Assembly: GCA_035463475.1 (NCBI GenBank)
Contig: DATHTE010000101.1
Coordinates: forward strand, 1 to 64,000
Direction: 5' to 3'
Origin: JACPDI01 sp035463475
Lineage (GTDB): Bacteria; Acidobacteriota; Vicinamibacteria; Vicinamibacterales; 2-12-FULL-66-21
DNA length: 64,000 nucleotides
Shown here: in pieces, positions 25,862 to 34,815 of the stretch
Numbering within the stretch: position 1 is the first letter of the stretch
Layout of the letters: every line of letters starts with the position of its first letter
Translations under genes and position numbers: made by a program
Notes under the pieces: model-generated
Seen by the model: only the letters and a program-made list of their open reading frames with translations
Database searches by the model: none
Told to the model about the DNA's origin: nothing

Positions 25862-27273
25862 CAGGCTGCCGCCTCCTTCAAGCGCTGCACAACGAACTCG
25901 GTGCCGATGCCGCGAGAGCCTTTCACCAGCACCAGGTCGCCCGGACGGACGCGCGAGGCCGCCGCCTCGGCTGCCTCGGCGCTCGTCGGCACGTGCACGA
26001 CCGCGTCGCCGGCCATGCCGCTCTCGCGCGCGGCGCGCGCGAGCGCGGCTGCGGGCTGCCCTCCGACGGCGATCAGCCAGGACACGCCCGCCCTGGCGGC
26101 CGCTCTGCCACAGCCGTCGTGGAGGCGGGCGGCGTGCTCGCCAAGTTCGAGCATCTCGCCGAGGACGGCCGCCTTGCGCTCGTATCCGGAGCTGGCCGCG
26201 ACGACCTCGAGCGCGCGCGCCAGCGCCGACGGGCTGGAGTTGTAGGAATCGTCGATCACCGTGACGCCGTTCGCGAGGCGAACCACCTCGCCACGGTGCG
26301 ACGCGGGTCGCAGCACGGCAGCGCGCCGCACGATCTCGTCGAGCGGCACGTCGAACTGCAGGGCAATCGCGGCGGCGGCCAGGACGTTCGCGAGATTGCC
26401 GCGCCCGAGGAGCGGCGTCGCCAGGTCTCGCGCGCCCTGCGGCGCGGCGATGCTGGCGCGCATGCCGTCCACGCCGAGGTCGCGCACGTCCCTCCCCTTC
26501 ACATCGGCATCGCCGCCGAAGCCGAACGTGACGACTCGGCCGGGAAAACGCGCGACGCGCGCCATCACGCGCGCGTCGTCGGCATTCGCCACCACCACCT
26601 CGTCTTCGCCCGCCGCTTCGAGGATCTCCGCTTTCGCGTCCGCGATCGCATCCGGCGTGCCGAAGAAACCAAGGTGCGCGTCTCCGACGTTGGTCCAGAC
26701 GCGGACGTCCGGGCGGGCGATGTTCACCAGCGTGCGGATCTCGCCAGGATGATTCATGCCGAGCTCCACCACGGCCACGTCCGGCCGGTGGCGGAGCTCG
26801 AGAAGCGAGAGCGGCAGACCGATGTGGTTGTTCAGATTGCCCCTGTTGCGGAACACCCGGTACCGAGCGCCGAGAAACTCCGCGGTCACTTCCTTCGTCG
26901 TCGTCTTGCCCGCGCTGCCGGTCACCGCCACGACGCGCGCACCTGATTCGCGCCGCACTGCGGTCGCCAGGCGCTGCAACGCCGCCAGCGTGTCGTCCAC
27001 GGCGAGGGCGACGCCGGCCGCGCCCGCCGGCCACGCGGCTTCCCGGCTGATGAGCGCGCCCGCCGCGCCCCGCTCGAGGGCGGGGCGAATGAAGTCGTGA
27101 CCGTCGAACCGCTCGCCGAGCAGCGCGATGAACAGGTCGCCCGGCACGACCGTCCGGCTGTCGATCGAAAACCCGTCGAGCACCTGGCTCGCGTCTCCCT
27201 GGACGATGCGGGCGCCGCACGCCGCGGCAATCCCCCGCACATCCAGCTGCATCCGCCCGTCGCGAGGCGCCAT
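25861..27273 (-). CDS. murF: UDP-MurNAc-tripeptide--D-alanyl-D-alanine ligase
   Basis: Adds D-Ala-D-Ala, completing the UDP-MurNAc-pentapeptide. 470 residues. The N-terminal domain with SIDSRTVVPGDLFIAL precedes the ATP loop VTGSAGKTTTKE, the NHIGLPLSLLEL and VVELGMNHPGEI blocks, and the C-terminal VIDDSYNSSPSALARAL. Overlaps of 1 nt join it to both murE (TAATG) and mraY (TGATG), so the three are coupled. Confidence 0.97.
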   Translation of the reverse strand: MAPRDGRMQLDVRGIAAACGARIVQGDASQVLDGFSIDSRTVVPGDLFIALLGERFDGHDFIRPALERGAAGALISREAAWPAGAAGVALAVDDTLAALQRLATAVRRESGARVVAVTGSAGKTTTKEVTAEFLGARYRVFRNRGNLNNHIGLPLSLLELRHRPDVAVVELGMNHPGEIRTLVNIARPDVRVWTNVGDAHLGFFGTPDAIADAKAEILEAAGEDEVVVANADDARVMARVARFPGRVVTFGFGGDADVKGRDVRDLGVDGMRASIAAPQGARDLATPLLGRGNLANVLAAAAIALQFDVPLDEIVRRAAVLRPASHRGEVVRLANGVTVIDDSYNSSPSALARALEVVAASSGYERKAAVLGEMLELGEHAARLHDGCGRAAARAGVSWLIAVGGQPAAALARAARESGMAGDAVVHVPTSAEAAEAAASRVRPGDLVLVKGSRGIGTEFVVQRLKEAAA

Positions 27274-28778
27274 TACACGCGGCTTCGGGTCCGCCGCCGC
27301 GCGAGGGCAAGCCGCGCCACTTCGACGTCATCGAACGGCAGCACGCGGTTGCCGATCGTCTGCGTGCGCTCGTGACCCTTCCCGGCAACGAGCACGAGGT
27401 CCCCCGGGCGCGCTTCCTTCATCGCGCGGTCGATGGCGCCGCGGCGATCCGGAATCGTCAGCAGTTGCAGGGCCTTCGCGCCGCTGCGCGCGCCGGCCGC
27501 GATGCCGCGCTGGATGTCGTCGATGATCCGGTCGGGGTCCTCGCTGCGCGGGTTGTCCGAAGTGAGGACGACCACGTCGCTCAAGCGCGCGGCGACCGCC
27601 CCCATCAGCGGCCGCTTGGTGCGATCGCGATCCCCGCCGCACCCGAAGACCGTGATGATGCGCCCCTCAGCGAGCGGCCGGGCCGTCTCCAGCAGGTTGC
27701 GCAATGCGTCGTCGGTGTGGGCGTAGTCCACGACGACGCGGACGTCGTCTTCTGCACCCGACACCACCTGGAAGCGGCCGGGCACGTCGCGGAGGTTCTC
27801 CACTCCCTGCTCGATGGATCCGACCGGCAGGTCGAGTGCGAGGGCCGCGGCAACCGCCGAGAGAATGTTGTAGACATTCGGCCGGCCGACCAGCCGGGAA
27901 CGGACGCGCACGCCGCCGCGCGGACTCCGGACCTGAAACGTCACGCCGTCAATGGACACTTCGATCGACTCGGGGGTCACGTCCGCCATGTTCTCGATGG
28001 CGTAGGTCACCGGCCGTCGGGAGACCTGGGCCAGGGCAGATCCCTTCGCGTCGTCGAGGTTGATGATGGACGGCGCATCCGGCTGCAACATCTCGAACAG
28101 GCGCCGCTTTGAATCGAAGTAACTCTCCATGTTGCCGTGGAAGTCCAGGTGGTCGCGCGTGAGGTTCGTGAAGATCGCGGCCGCGAAGCGCATCGCGTCG
28201 ACGCGACGGAGCGAGAGCGCGTGCGAAGACACTTCCATCGCGCAGGCACGCGTCCCCCCGTCGAGCATCTCGCGCAGCAGACCGTGGAGGTCCGGCGCCT
28301 CAGGGGTGGTGTGGAGCGCCTCGCGCTCCTTGCCGGCGACGCTGTACCCGACGGTCCCGATTCGACCGCACTGCAGGCCGGCCGCTTCGAAGATCGACTG
28401 CAGGAGATACGACGTCGTGGTCTTGCCGTTCGTGCCTGTGATCCCGATCACCTGCATCGACGCGCTGGGGTATCGGTAGAACGCCGCGGACAGCTCCGCG
28501 ATCGCGCGACGCGCATCGGGCACCGCGATCCAGGGGACCGGCAGCCCAGGGTTCGCCGCCTCGGCGACGACGGCGACGGCGCCGCGCGTCACGGCCTGCT
28601 GCGCGAAGGCCGTCCCGTCCGCGCGCTCGCCGCGCATCGCCACGAACACGGACCCGCGCTCGACACGGCGCGAGTCGTACGCCACGGCCTTCACTTCGAC
28701 CGTCTCCGCGCGCGCGTCGAGCACGGCGACGGCGGAAGCCGTCGCCGGCGCCTCGCGGAGCAACGAGGCGAGCGTCAC
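27273..28778 (-). CDS. murE: UDP-MurNAc-L-Ala-D-Glu--meso-diaminopimelate ligase
   Basis: Adds the third residue of the stem peptide. 501 residues from the GTG at 28778, which overlaps the ftsI stop (GTGA). Motifs are AYDSRRVERGSVFVAM, GITGTNGKTTTSYLL, FTNLTRDHLDFHGNMESYF and, importantly, LTSDNPRSEDP. The DNPR quartet is the established signature for meso-DAP specificity, in contrast to DDNP/DNPA-type sequences in L-Lys enzymes. This tells us the wall is of the DAP type. A 23-codon upstream extension inside ftsI is unlikely. Confidence 0.97.
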   Translation of the reverse strand: MTLASLLREAPATASAVAVLDARAETVEVKAVAYDSRRVERGSVFVAMRGERADGTAFAQQAVTRGAVAVVAEAANPGLPVPWIAVPDARRAIAELSAAFYRYPSASMQVIGITGTNGKTTTSYLLQSIFEAAGLQCGRIGTVGYSVAGKEREALHTTPEAPDLHGLLREMLDGGTRACAMEVSSHALSLRRVDAMRFAAAIFTNLTRDHLDFHGNMESYFDSKRRLFEMLQPDAPSIINLDDAKGSALAQVSRRPVTYAIENMADVTPESIEVSIDGVTFQVRSPRGGVRVRSRLVGRPNVYNILSAVAAALALDLPVGSIEQGVENLRDVPGRFQVVSGAEDDVRVVVDYAHTDDALRNLLETARPLAEGRIITVFGCGGDRDRTKRPLMGAVAARLSDVVVLTSDNPRSEDPDRIIDDIQRGIAAGARSGAKALQLLTIPDRRGAIDRAMKEARPGDLVLVAGKGHERTQTIGNRVLPFDDVEVARLALARRRTRSRV

Positions 28779-30898
28779 GGCGTCGCCCCTCCGCGTTGCC
28801 CTCCCTCGGAGGTGACTACGCGGTTGCGGTGCAGCAGGATCCGGCACGTTGCGCCGCGCTCGACCAGGGCGCCTGGCGCGGGAGACTGCTCCGCGACCAC
28901 TCCACTGCCGCGAAGCTCGGCGACGAGACCCAGCCGGGCCGAGATGCGCATCGCCTCGCGGGCGCCCAGTCCGCGCAGGTCCGGCATGAGCCCGTCTCGC
29001 GCCACGTGGACGCCGGCGTCGAGAATCGCGGCGGCGCGGGCCGGCCGCGGCACCGCCTCGAGGTCGCCGTCCGCGCGCCGCGCGACGAGCACGGGGGGGA
29101 GCGGGTTGGTGGTGGGCGGCACGCCGAGATGGCGCAGGGCCGCTTCGGCGACGCGCTTGAACACCGGCGCCGCGACCACGCCGCCGTAGTAACCCTTCGT
29201 GTGCGGCGCATCGATGACGACGAGGATTGTCAGCGCCGGGCGACGCGAGGGGACGAAGCCGACAAACGAGGCGTTGTAGTCGCTGTTCGAGTACCTTCCG
29301 GCCACCAGCTTCGCGGCCGTACCCGTCTTGCCGGCGATGCGATACGCGTCGAGTTGCGCGGCACGCCCCGTGCCGCGCTCCACCACAGCCTCCATGATCG
29401 ACGTCAGTTCGGCGGCGGTGCTCGGCGACACGGTCCGGCGCAGCACGTTCCGCGGGGTCTCGATGCGGCGCCCGTTGCGGATCACCGCGCGCACGACGTG
29501 CGGCTCGACCAGCTCACCGCCGTTCGCAATCGAGCTGACGGCGGCGGCCATCTGCAGCGGCGTGACCCCCACCTGGTAGCCCATCGCGATCGACGCGAGC
29601 GCGCTCTCGTTCAACTGCGCGGGGTTCCACACGATCCCCGGGGACTCGCCGCCCAGTTCGGGCGAGAGCGCCTGGCCGAACCCGAACCGGCGCACGTACC
29701 GGCTCAATCGTTCTGGCCCGAGCTTCAGCGCGACGCGGATCGCGCCGACGTTGCTCGATTTCACGACGACGTCCGTGAACGACAGGACGCCGTAATCGTG
29801 CGTGTCGTGGATCACGCGCGCGCCGAACGCAATCCGGCCGCCGCTGGCGTCAACCGGGTCGTCCGGATCGACGAGCGATTCCTCGAAAGCGGCGGAGGCG
29901 GTGACAATCTTGAACGTCGAGCCCGGCTCGTAGATCTCCTGGATGGCGCGGTTGCGCATCCGCGACTGCGGGTACCGGCTGAACGTGTTCGGGTTGTACG
30001 TCGGGTAGTTCGCCAGGGCGAGGATTTCGCCCGTGCGCGGCGCCATGATGATGATCGTCCCGCCCGCGGCGCGGTGCTCCCGGACGGCCGCGCCCAGCTC
30101 GCGCTCCGCGATGTACTGGAGGTACTCATCGATCGCCAGCTCGACGTCGGCGCCGCTCGTCGCCGGTCGCTCGACCCGGCTGAACACCGTGTGCCGCCGG
30201 GCGTCGGTCTGGATCAGGATCCGACCGGCCCGCCCGCGGATCTGCTTGTCGTATGCCGATTCGATCCCGGCGAGACCGATGTTCTCGACGCCGGCGTAGC
30301 CGATGACGTGGGCCGCGAGCTCCTTACGCGGGTAGTAGCGGCGGTTTTCCTTGATGAACCCGACCCCCTCGAGCTGCAGCGCGGCGATGCGCCGGGCCTC
30401 CTGCGGGGAGAGCTGCCGCCTCACGAAGGCGAACGGGCGCTGCCGGCCGAGCCGATCCTCGATCTTCTGCCGCTCGCGCGCGTCGCAGTCGTCGAGCGCC
30501 GCGCAAAGGCGTGCCGCGGCCGCCGCGGGATCCTTGATTTCGGTCGGCACCGCGTAGACCGACTCCGCGTCCACGCTGTAGGCGAGCACGTGACCGTTGC
30601 GATCGAGGATCTCCCCGCGCTTCGCGGACGCGTCCACGGTCCGCATCTGCTGGCGCTCGGCCCGCGCGCTCAGCTCGTCGTGCTGCACGACCTGCAGCCA
30701 GATCAGCCGCGCCTGGATGGCGCCGCCCCAGACGGCGAACAGGACGGCCGTCGTCACCACGCGCCCCTGCAGGCGGGCGCGCCAGGCGAGGGGACCGGCC
30801 TCCGCGGGCGCACGGCGGCGGACGACGCGTGCGCGCCGGCCGCGATCGCGCAGCCGCGCGACGCCGCCCGGCAGCCATTCATGCCATCGCTGGGCCAC
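28775..30898 (-). CDS. ftsI: Divisome transpeptidase FtsI/PBP3-type with C-terminal PASTA domain
   Basis: Class B penicillin-binding protein that crosslinks septal peptidoglycan with FtsW. 707 residues from the GTG at 30898, which has AAAGGAG upstream. It has one membrane helix (about residues 40-60), a PBP dimerisation domain starting RGEILDRNGHVLA, and a transpeptidase domain with PGSTFK (nucleophile SxxK), SSN and AGKTGTA (KTG). A single PASTA-like repeat follows from about residue 640 (LMPDLRGLGAREAMRISARL). PASTA on FtsI is well known in Firmicutes SpoVD/PBP2x and in several Gram-negative phyla. It sits 11 nt after ftsL. Confidence 0.95.
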   Translation of the reverse strand: MAQRWHEWLPGGVARLRDRGRRARVVRRRAPAEAGPLAWRARLQGRVVTTAVLFAVWGGAIQARLIWLQVVQHDELSARAERQQMRTVDASAKRGEILDRNGHVLAYSVDAESVYAVPTEIKDPAAAAARLCAALDDCDARERQKIEDRLGRQRPFAFVRRQLSPQEARRIAALQLEGVGFIKENRRYYPRKELAAHVIGYAGVENIGLAGIESAYDKQIRGRAGRILIQTDARRHTVFSRVERPATSGADVELAIDEYLQYIAERELGAAVREHRAAGGTIIIMAPRTGEILALANYPTYNPNTFSRYPQSRMRNRAIQEIYEPGSTFKIVTASAAFEESLVDPDDPVDASGGRIAFGARVIHDTHDYGVLSFTDVVVKSSNVGAIRVALKLGPERLSRYVRRFGFGQALSPELGGESPGIVWNPAQLNESALASIAMGYQVGVTPLQMAAAVSSIANGGELVEPHVVRAVIRNGRRIETPRNVLRRTVSPSTAAELTSIMEAVVERGTGRAAQLDAYRIAGKTGTAAKLVAGRYSNSDYNASFVGFVPSRRPALTILVVIDAPHTKGYYGGVVAAPVFKRVAEAALRHLGVPPTTNPLPPVLVARRADGDLEAVPRPARAAAILDAGVHVARDGLMPDLRGLGAREAMRISARLGLVAELRGSGVVAEQSPAPGALVERGATCRILLHRNRVVTSEGGQRGGATP

Positions 30899-30909
30899 CG
30901 AAGGCTCCT

Positions 30910-31302
30910 TTACCGCGACGCCACGACCGCCCTGTCGGGCGGGGCGGGGGGCGTGACACGCTCGATCACGATGGCTTCGCCCGGCGCGGGCGCCACCATG
31001 TGCAGCTTCTCGGTCGCGATCCGCTCGATGCGGCGCGGCGATTTCAGCGTCTCGATCTCGAGGCGCAGGTGGCGGTTGATCTCTTCCTCCGCCGCGCGCT
31101 CCCGCTGCAGGCGCTCGATCTGATAGCCATGACGGAGCAGCTCGAAGTGCTGCCACGCGGAGAACAGCAGCACCGCCACCAGGAACGCGCCGACCGCGAG
31201 CGAACGCCACAGCTCGCGCTGCCGCGCCTCGTCAACCTCGCGGACGATCGGGTTGTTGCGGATGTCCTTCTTGATTGCGTACTCGAAGTCCACCGCCCTC
31301 AT
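30910..31302 (-). CDS. ftsL: Cell division protein FtsL
   Basis: 130-residue bitopic membrane protein with a cytoplasmic N-terminus, one membrane helix (about residues 33-52), then a periplasmic coiled coil (about 55-95; Arg/Glu/Leu heptads). It has the typical FtsL size and topology and the canonical position between rsmH and ftsI. Sequence conservation of FtsL is low, so the call rests on topology and synteny. The ATG overlaps the rsmH stop (ATGA). Confidence 0.9.
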   Translation of the reverse strand: MRAVDFEYAIKKDIRNNPIVREVDEARQRELWRSLAVGAFLVAVLLFSAWQHFELLRHGYQIERLQRERAAEEEINRHLRLEIETLKSPRRIERIATEKLHMVAPAPGEAIVIERVTPPAPPDRAVVASR

Positions 31303-32195
31303 GGCAGCCTCTCGGCCGCGCGCAGCTTCGCGCTGCGCGCGCGTGGATTGCGGTTGATCTCTCCGTCGCCCGGCACGACGGGCTTTCGCGTCAGCACCCG
31401 GACGACCCCCTCGTGTCCCAGCTCGCGCAGCGTGTGCTTGACCACGCGATCCTCCAGCGAGTGAAAGCTGATGATCGCGGCGCGTCCTCCCGCCCGCAGC
31501 GCCCCTGCTGCGTCGCGGACGAACGTGTCGAGCCCCTCGAGCTCGCGGTTCACCCAGATCCGCAGCGCCTGAAACGTGCGTGTCGCCGGGTCGATCCTCT
31601 GGTAGCCGCGGTGCGGGACGGCGCGGCGCACCACGTCAGCCAGCCCTCCCGTCGTGGCAATCGGCCGCGCGCGCCGCGACGCGACGATCGCCCGCGCGAT
31701 CCGCCGTGAATGCCGCTCTTCGCCGAACCGGAAGATCACGTCCGCGAGCTCCTGCTCCTCGGCGTCCCGAAGCAAGTCCGCGGCCGTCGGCCCGCGCGAG
31801 CGGTCCATGCGCATATCGAGCGGTTCGTCGCGGCGAAAGCTGAACCCGCGCCCCTCTCCCTCGAGTTGCATCGATGACACGCCCAGGTCAGCGAGGACAC
31901 CGTCCACCGCGTCGATCCCGAGCGCCCGCAGCCGCGGCGCCAGCTCGCGGTAGTCCGCGTGCAGCAGCGTCGCGCGATCGGCGAAGGGCGCCAGCCGGTC
32001 CGCCGCGATCGTCAGCGCCTCCTCGTCGCGATCGAACGCGATCAGCCGCGACGCGCCCCCCTCGAGGAGCGCACGCGCGTGTCCTCCAAGCCCCGCGGTG
32101 CAATCCACGAACGTTCCCCCCCGCGCCGGCTCGAGCGCCGCGAGCACTTCCGCCAGCAGCACCGGCTCGTGAGAGGGCGGATCGCCGGCGGCCAC
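31299..32195 (-). CDS. rsmH: 16S rRNA (cytosine1402-N4)-methyltransferase
   Basis: SAM-dependent methyltransferase MraW/RsmH acting on 16S rRNA C1402. 298 residues: SHEPVLLAEVLAAL at the start, the SAM site TFVDCTAGLGGHARALLE, GVLADLGVSSMQLE, the substrate segment RRDEPLDMRMD and the C-terminal FHSLEDRVVKHTLRE. It follows mraZ by only a few nt and overlaps ftsL. The order mraZ-rsmH-ftsL-ftsI is the classical head of the division cluster. Confidence 0.97.
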   Translation of the reverse strand: MAAGDPPSHEPVLLAEVLAALEPARGGTFVDCTAGLGGHARALLEGGASRLIAFDRDEEALTIAADRLAPFADRATLLHADYRELAPRLRALGIDAVDGVLADLGVSSMQLEGEGRGFSFRRDEPLDMRMDRSRGPTAADLLRDAEEQELADVIFRFGEERHSRRIARAIVASRRARPIATTGGLADVVRRAVPHRGYQRIDPATRTFQALRIWVNRELEGLDTFVRDAAGALRAGGRAAIISFHSLEDRVVKHTLRELGHEGVVRVLTRKPVVPGDGEINRNPRARSAKLRAAERLP

Positions 32196-32198
32196 GCA

Positions 32199-32639
32199 TC
32201 AGATCCCGAACTCCGCCAGCGCTCGCGCGTACTCCTCGGTGAACGGCTCGCGCTGCAGCTTGGCGAGGAAGCGATCGTGGTTCCAGACGTCGAGGTAGTT
32301 GTACTGGCCGAATACGTCCACCTCGCCGGACATGCCTGCGGACTCGCGCAGCCTCGAGTGGATCACCACCCGCCCCTGCGAATCGAACTCTGCCACCTGG
32401 CCGTAGTAATTGACGCGGTCGAGGAACCTCGTCCGCGCCGGATGCGTCGACGGCACCTTCGCGAGGCGGCTCTCGATCTCGAGCCACACCGGCATCGGGT
32501 AGATCCGCACCGATTCACCGTGGAGGCTAGTCACGTAGAGGTTCGAACCGTGCTGCTCCTGGATGAGGGCCCGGAAAGCGGTCGGCACCTTCAATCGACC
32601 CTTGTCGTCGATCTTGGCGGAGTAATTCCCGCGCAGCAC
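32199..32639 (-). CDS. mraZ: Transcriptional regulator MraZ
   Basis: 146-residue AbrB-like double-domain DNA-binding protein (FRGNYSAKIDDKGRLKVPTAFR-type first half, with a second DSQGRVVIHSRLRE repeat). MraZ represses its own division-cluster promoter by binding direct repeats at the operon head. The GTG start at 32639 has GGAG 9 nt upstream; that GGAG belongs to the third operator repeat, so operator and ribosome-binding site overlap. Confidence 0.96.
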   Translation of the reverse strand: MLRGNYSAKIDDKGRLKVPTAFRALIQEQHGSNLYVTSLHGESVRIYPMPVWLEIESRLAKVPSTHPARTRFLDRVNYYGQVAEFDSQGRVVIHSRLRESAGMSGEVDVFGQYNYLDVWNHDRFLAKLQREPFTEEYARALAEFGI

Positions 32640-32649
32640 GTCCGTTCAC

Positions 32650-32674
32650 TCCACTTCAGTCCACTTAAGTCCAC
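32650..32674 (-). promoter_or_regulatory. MraZ operator: three GTGGA direct repeats at 10-bp spacing
   Basis: Minus-strand GTGGA occurs at 32670-32674, 32660-32664 and 32650-32654, separated by exactly 5 nt each time (CTTAA, CTGAA). A degenerate fourth (CGGAC) follows near 32640. E. coli MraZ binds TGGGN repeats with 5-nt spacers, the same geometry. The repeats lie downstream of the -10 hexamer, within the transcribed leader. Confidence 0.8.
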
Positions 32675-32678
32675 GCTG

Positions 32679-32707
32679 ATGTTAGGGAATGCGTCTGTTC
32701 ATGTCAA
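32679..32707 (-). promoter_or_regulatory. Sigma-70-type promoter of the division/cell-wall cluster
   Basis: Minus-strand TTGACA (32702-32707) is followed after exactly 17 nt by TAACAT (32679-32684). It is the best promoter in the window. The predicted start is near 32672, leaving a leader of about 32 nt that contains the MraZ repeats. The ychF gene is divergent on the other side. Confidence 0.8.
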
Positions 32708-32862
32708 CCGTAAAGTGAGGATTTTCGGACACTTACGTCTTTTGTTCGCTGGCGAAAACCGGGGCGAAACTTGACTGGGTCACCCGGCCGAGAAGTGGGC
32801 CGTAGAGCGCTCCCGGCGGCGGGCGACCGGCGCCTTTTTTCAGATACCATGGAGTGTTTGTC

Positions 32863-33951
32863 ATGCTGCGCGCTGGCCTCATAGGGTTCCCGTCCTCCGG
32901 CAAGACCACGCTCTTCCAACTGATGACGTCGGCCCACGAGGCTCCGAAAGGAGGCAAGGCGGAGGCGAACGTCGGTATCTCGCGTGTTCCTGACGAACGC
33001 CTCGACCAGCTCACGGCGCTGTTCAAGCCACGAAAGCACGTGCCGGCGACTGTCGAATTCGTCGACATCGCCCACGCGGCGCGCAGCGGCGTCACGGCAG
33101 CGCAGGCGCTCCTCGACGTCGCGCCCTATCGGAACGCAGATGCTCTCCTCCACGTGGTCCGCTCCTTTCGCGACGAGTCGGTTCCCCACGCGAAAGGCTC
33201 GATCGACCCCGCGCGCGACGCGCGCGAGATGGAGGAGGAGCTGATCCTGGCGGACCTCGGCGTTGTCGAGCGCAGGCTCGAGCGGCTCGCGCGCGATCTG
33301 AAGAAGGGCAGCAACGCGGAACTGAAACGGGAGCAGGAAGTGCTCGAGGGCTGCCGATCGAGGCTCGACGCGGGGCAGGCGCTGCGCGGCCTGGCACTGG
33401 AGCCCGAGGACGCGCGGCGACTGCGCGGCTTCCAGCTGCTTTCGGCGAAGCCGCTCCTCATGGTCGTGAACCTGGACGAGACCGACCTCCCGCGCGCGGA
33501 CAGCGCCGTCCGGGACGCGGGACTCGAGTCGATCCTCGCGTCGGGGGCGGCGCGGAGCGTGCCGGTCTGCGCGAAGATCGAGCTCGAGATCGCGCAGCTC
33601 GATCAAGCGGACGCGTCGGCGTTCATGGCGGACCTCGGGCTGCATGAATCAGGGCTGGATCGCGTGATTCGCGCCAGCTACGATCTGCTCGGCTACATCT
33701 CGTTCTTCACGGTCGGCGAGGACGAGTGCCGCGCCTGGTCGATCCCCCGGGGCACGCACGCGCAGGTCGCCGCCGGCGAGATCCACAGCGACATGGCGCG
33801 CGGGTTCATCCGGGCGGAGGTGGTGCCGCACGGTGCGCTGCTCGCGCGCGGGTCGCTCGCCGCGTGCAAGGAACACGCGGAGCTGCGCCTCGAGGGAAAG
33901 GACTACGTGGTACAGGACGGCGACGTCATCAACTTCCGCTTCGCGACCTGA
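32863..33951 (+). CDS. ychF: YchF/OLA1-family ribosome-binding nucleotide hydrolase
   Basis: Obg-related P-loop protein that prefers ATP and binds ribosomes. 362 residues from the ATG at 32863, which has GGAG 8 nt before it. A GTG at 32854 is a weaker start. G1 is GFPSSGKTT. The usual NKxD G4 is replaced by VVNLDETD, the N-x-x-E form that makes YchF bind ATP. A coiled-coil insert spans about residues 120-165. A TGS-like C-terminal domain ends AELRLEGKDYVVQDGDVINFRF. It is somewhat shorter and more divergent than E. coli YchF, with DE-rich changes in G3, so a paralogous subgroup is possible. Confidence 0.88.
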   Translation: MLRAGLIGFPSSGKTTLFQLMTSAHEAPKGGKAEANVGISRVPDERLDQLTALFKPRKHVPATVEFVDIAHAARSGVTAAQALLDVAPYRNADALLHVVRSFRDESVPHAKGSIDPARDAREMEEELILADLGVVERRLERLARDLKKGSNAELKREQEVLEGCRSRLDAGQALRGLALEPEDARRLRGFQLLSAKPLLMVVNLDETDLPRADSAVRDAGLESILASGAARSVPVCAKIELEIAQLDQADASAFMADLGLHESGLDRVIRASYDLLGYISFFTVGEDECRAWSIPRGTHAQVAAGEIHSDMARGFIRAEVVPHGALLARGSLAACKEHAELRLEGKDYVVQDGDVINFRFAT

Positions 33952-33954
33952 CGC

Positions 33955-34815
33955 ATGGCCGACGTCTCCTCGGTCTCGGTGCTGATCCCCGCCTACGACG
34001 AGGCGGCCGTGATCGGCGATGTCGTGGCGCGCGTCAGGGCCGCCGGCCCCTGGCGCGAGGTCATCGTCATCGACGACGGCTCGACCGACGGCACGTCGGA
34101 GCGAGCCTGCGCCGCCGGAGCGACCGTCATCCGTCATCCGTACAACAAGGGGAACGGCGCCGCGGTCAAGAGCGGCATCCGCCGTGCGATGGGCGAATTC
34201 ATCCTCATTGTCGATGCTGATGGACAGCACCAGCCCGAGGACGCGCGTCGGCTGGTCGAACTGCTCGGCGACTACGATCTGGTCATCGGCGCGCGCGCGC
34301 CAGAGACGCAGGCGACCGTCGGACGGCGAGCGGGCAACACGCTGCTCAACTGGCTTGCCGGCTACCTGACGGGCACGACCATTCCGGACCTCACCTCGGG
34401 GTTCCGAGCGGCACGCCGATCGGCGCTCCGGGAGTTCATCCACCTTCTGCCCAACGGGTTCTCCACGCCGACGACGACGACGATGGCATTCCTGAAGGCG
34501 GGATACAGTGTGCGGTTCGTGCCGGTCGAGGCGAGGCCCCGAGTCGGCAAGTCGAAGATCCGGCTGGGGCGCGACGGGATGCGCTTCTATTTCATCCTGC
34601 TCCGCATGGTGACGCTCTTCAGCCCGCTGCGGATCTTCCTGCCGGTCAGCCTCGCGGCGCTGGCCGTCGGGACCGGCTACGCCGTCTGGACGATCGTCAC
34701 GCAGAGCCACGTGACCAATTCGTCAGTGCTGCTGATCCTGTTCTCGGTCGTGGTGTTCCTGGTGGGCCTCGTGTCGGAGCAGATCGCCGCGCTGCGGTTC
34801 GAAAAGCACGAATGA
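33955..34815 (+). CDS. Family 2 glycosyltransferase with C-terminal membrane helices
   Basis: 286 residues. The N-terminal GT-A domain starts VLIPAYDEAAVIGDVV and has IDDGSTDGT, VDADGQHQPED (DxD) and LTSGFRAARRSALREF, the pattern of polyprenyl-phosphate sugar transferases. The last 65 residues form two membrane helices separated by a short loop. It is likely to load a sugar on a lipid carrier or a glycolipid. It starts 3 nt after ychF and its stop overlaps the next glycosyltransferase (ATGA), opening a six-gene sugar cluster. Confidence 0.85.
   Translation: MADVSSVSVLIPAYDEAAVIGDVVARVRAAGPWREVIVIDDGSTDGTSERACAAGATVIRHPYNKGNGAAVKSGIRRAMGEFILIVDADGQHQPEDARRLVELLGDYDLVIGARAPETQATVGRRAGNTLLNWLAGYLTGTTIPDLTSGFRAARRSALREFIHLLPNGFSTPTTTTMAFLKAGYSVRFVPVEARPRVGKSKIRLGRDGMRFYFILLRMVTLFSPLRIFLPVSLAALAVGTGYAVWTIVTQSHVTNSSVLLILFSVVVFLVGLVSEQIAALRFEKHE

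Noticed and set aside
24767..27388. Long N-terminal extension of MraY
   Set aside because: It reads murF in another frame; the ATG at 25861 gives the normal MraY length.
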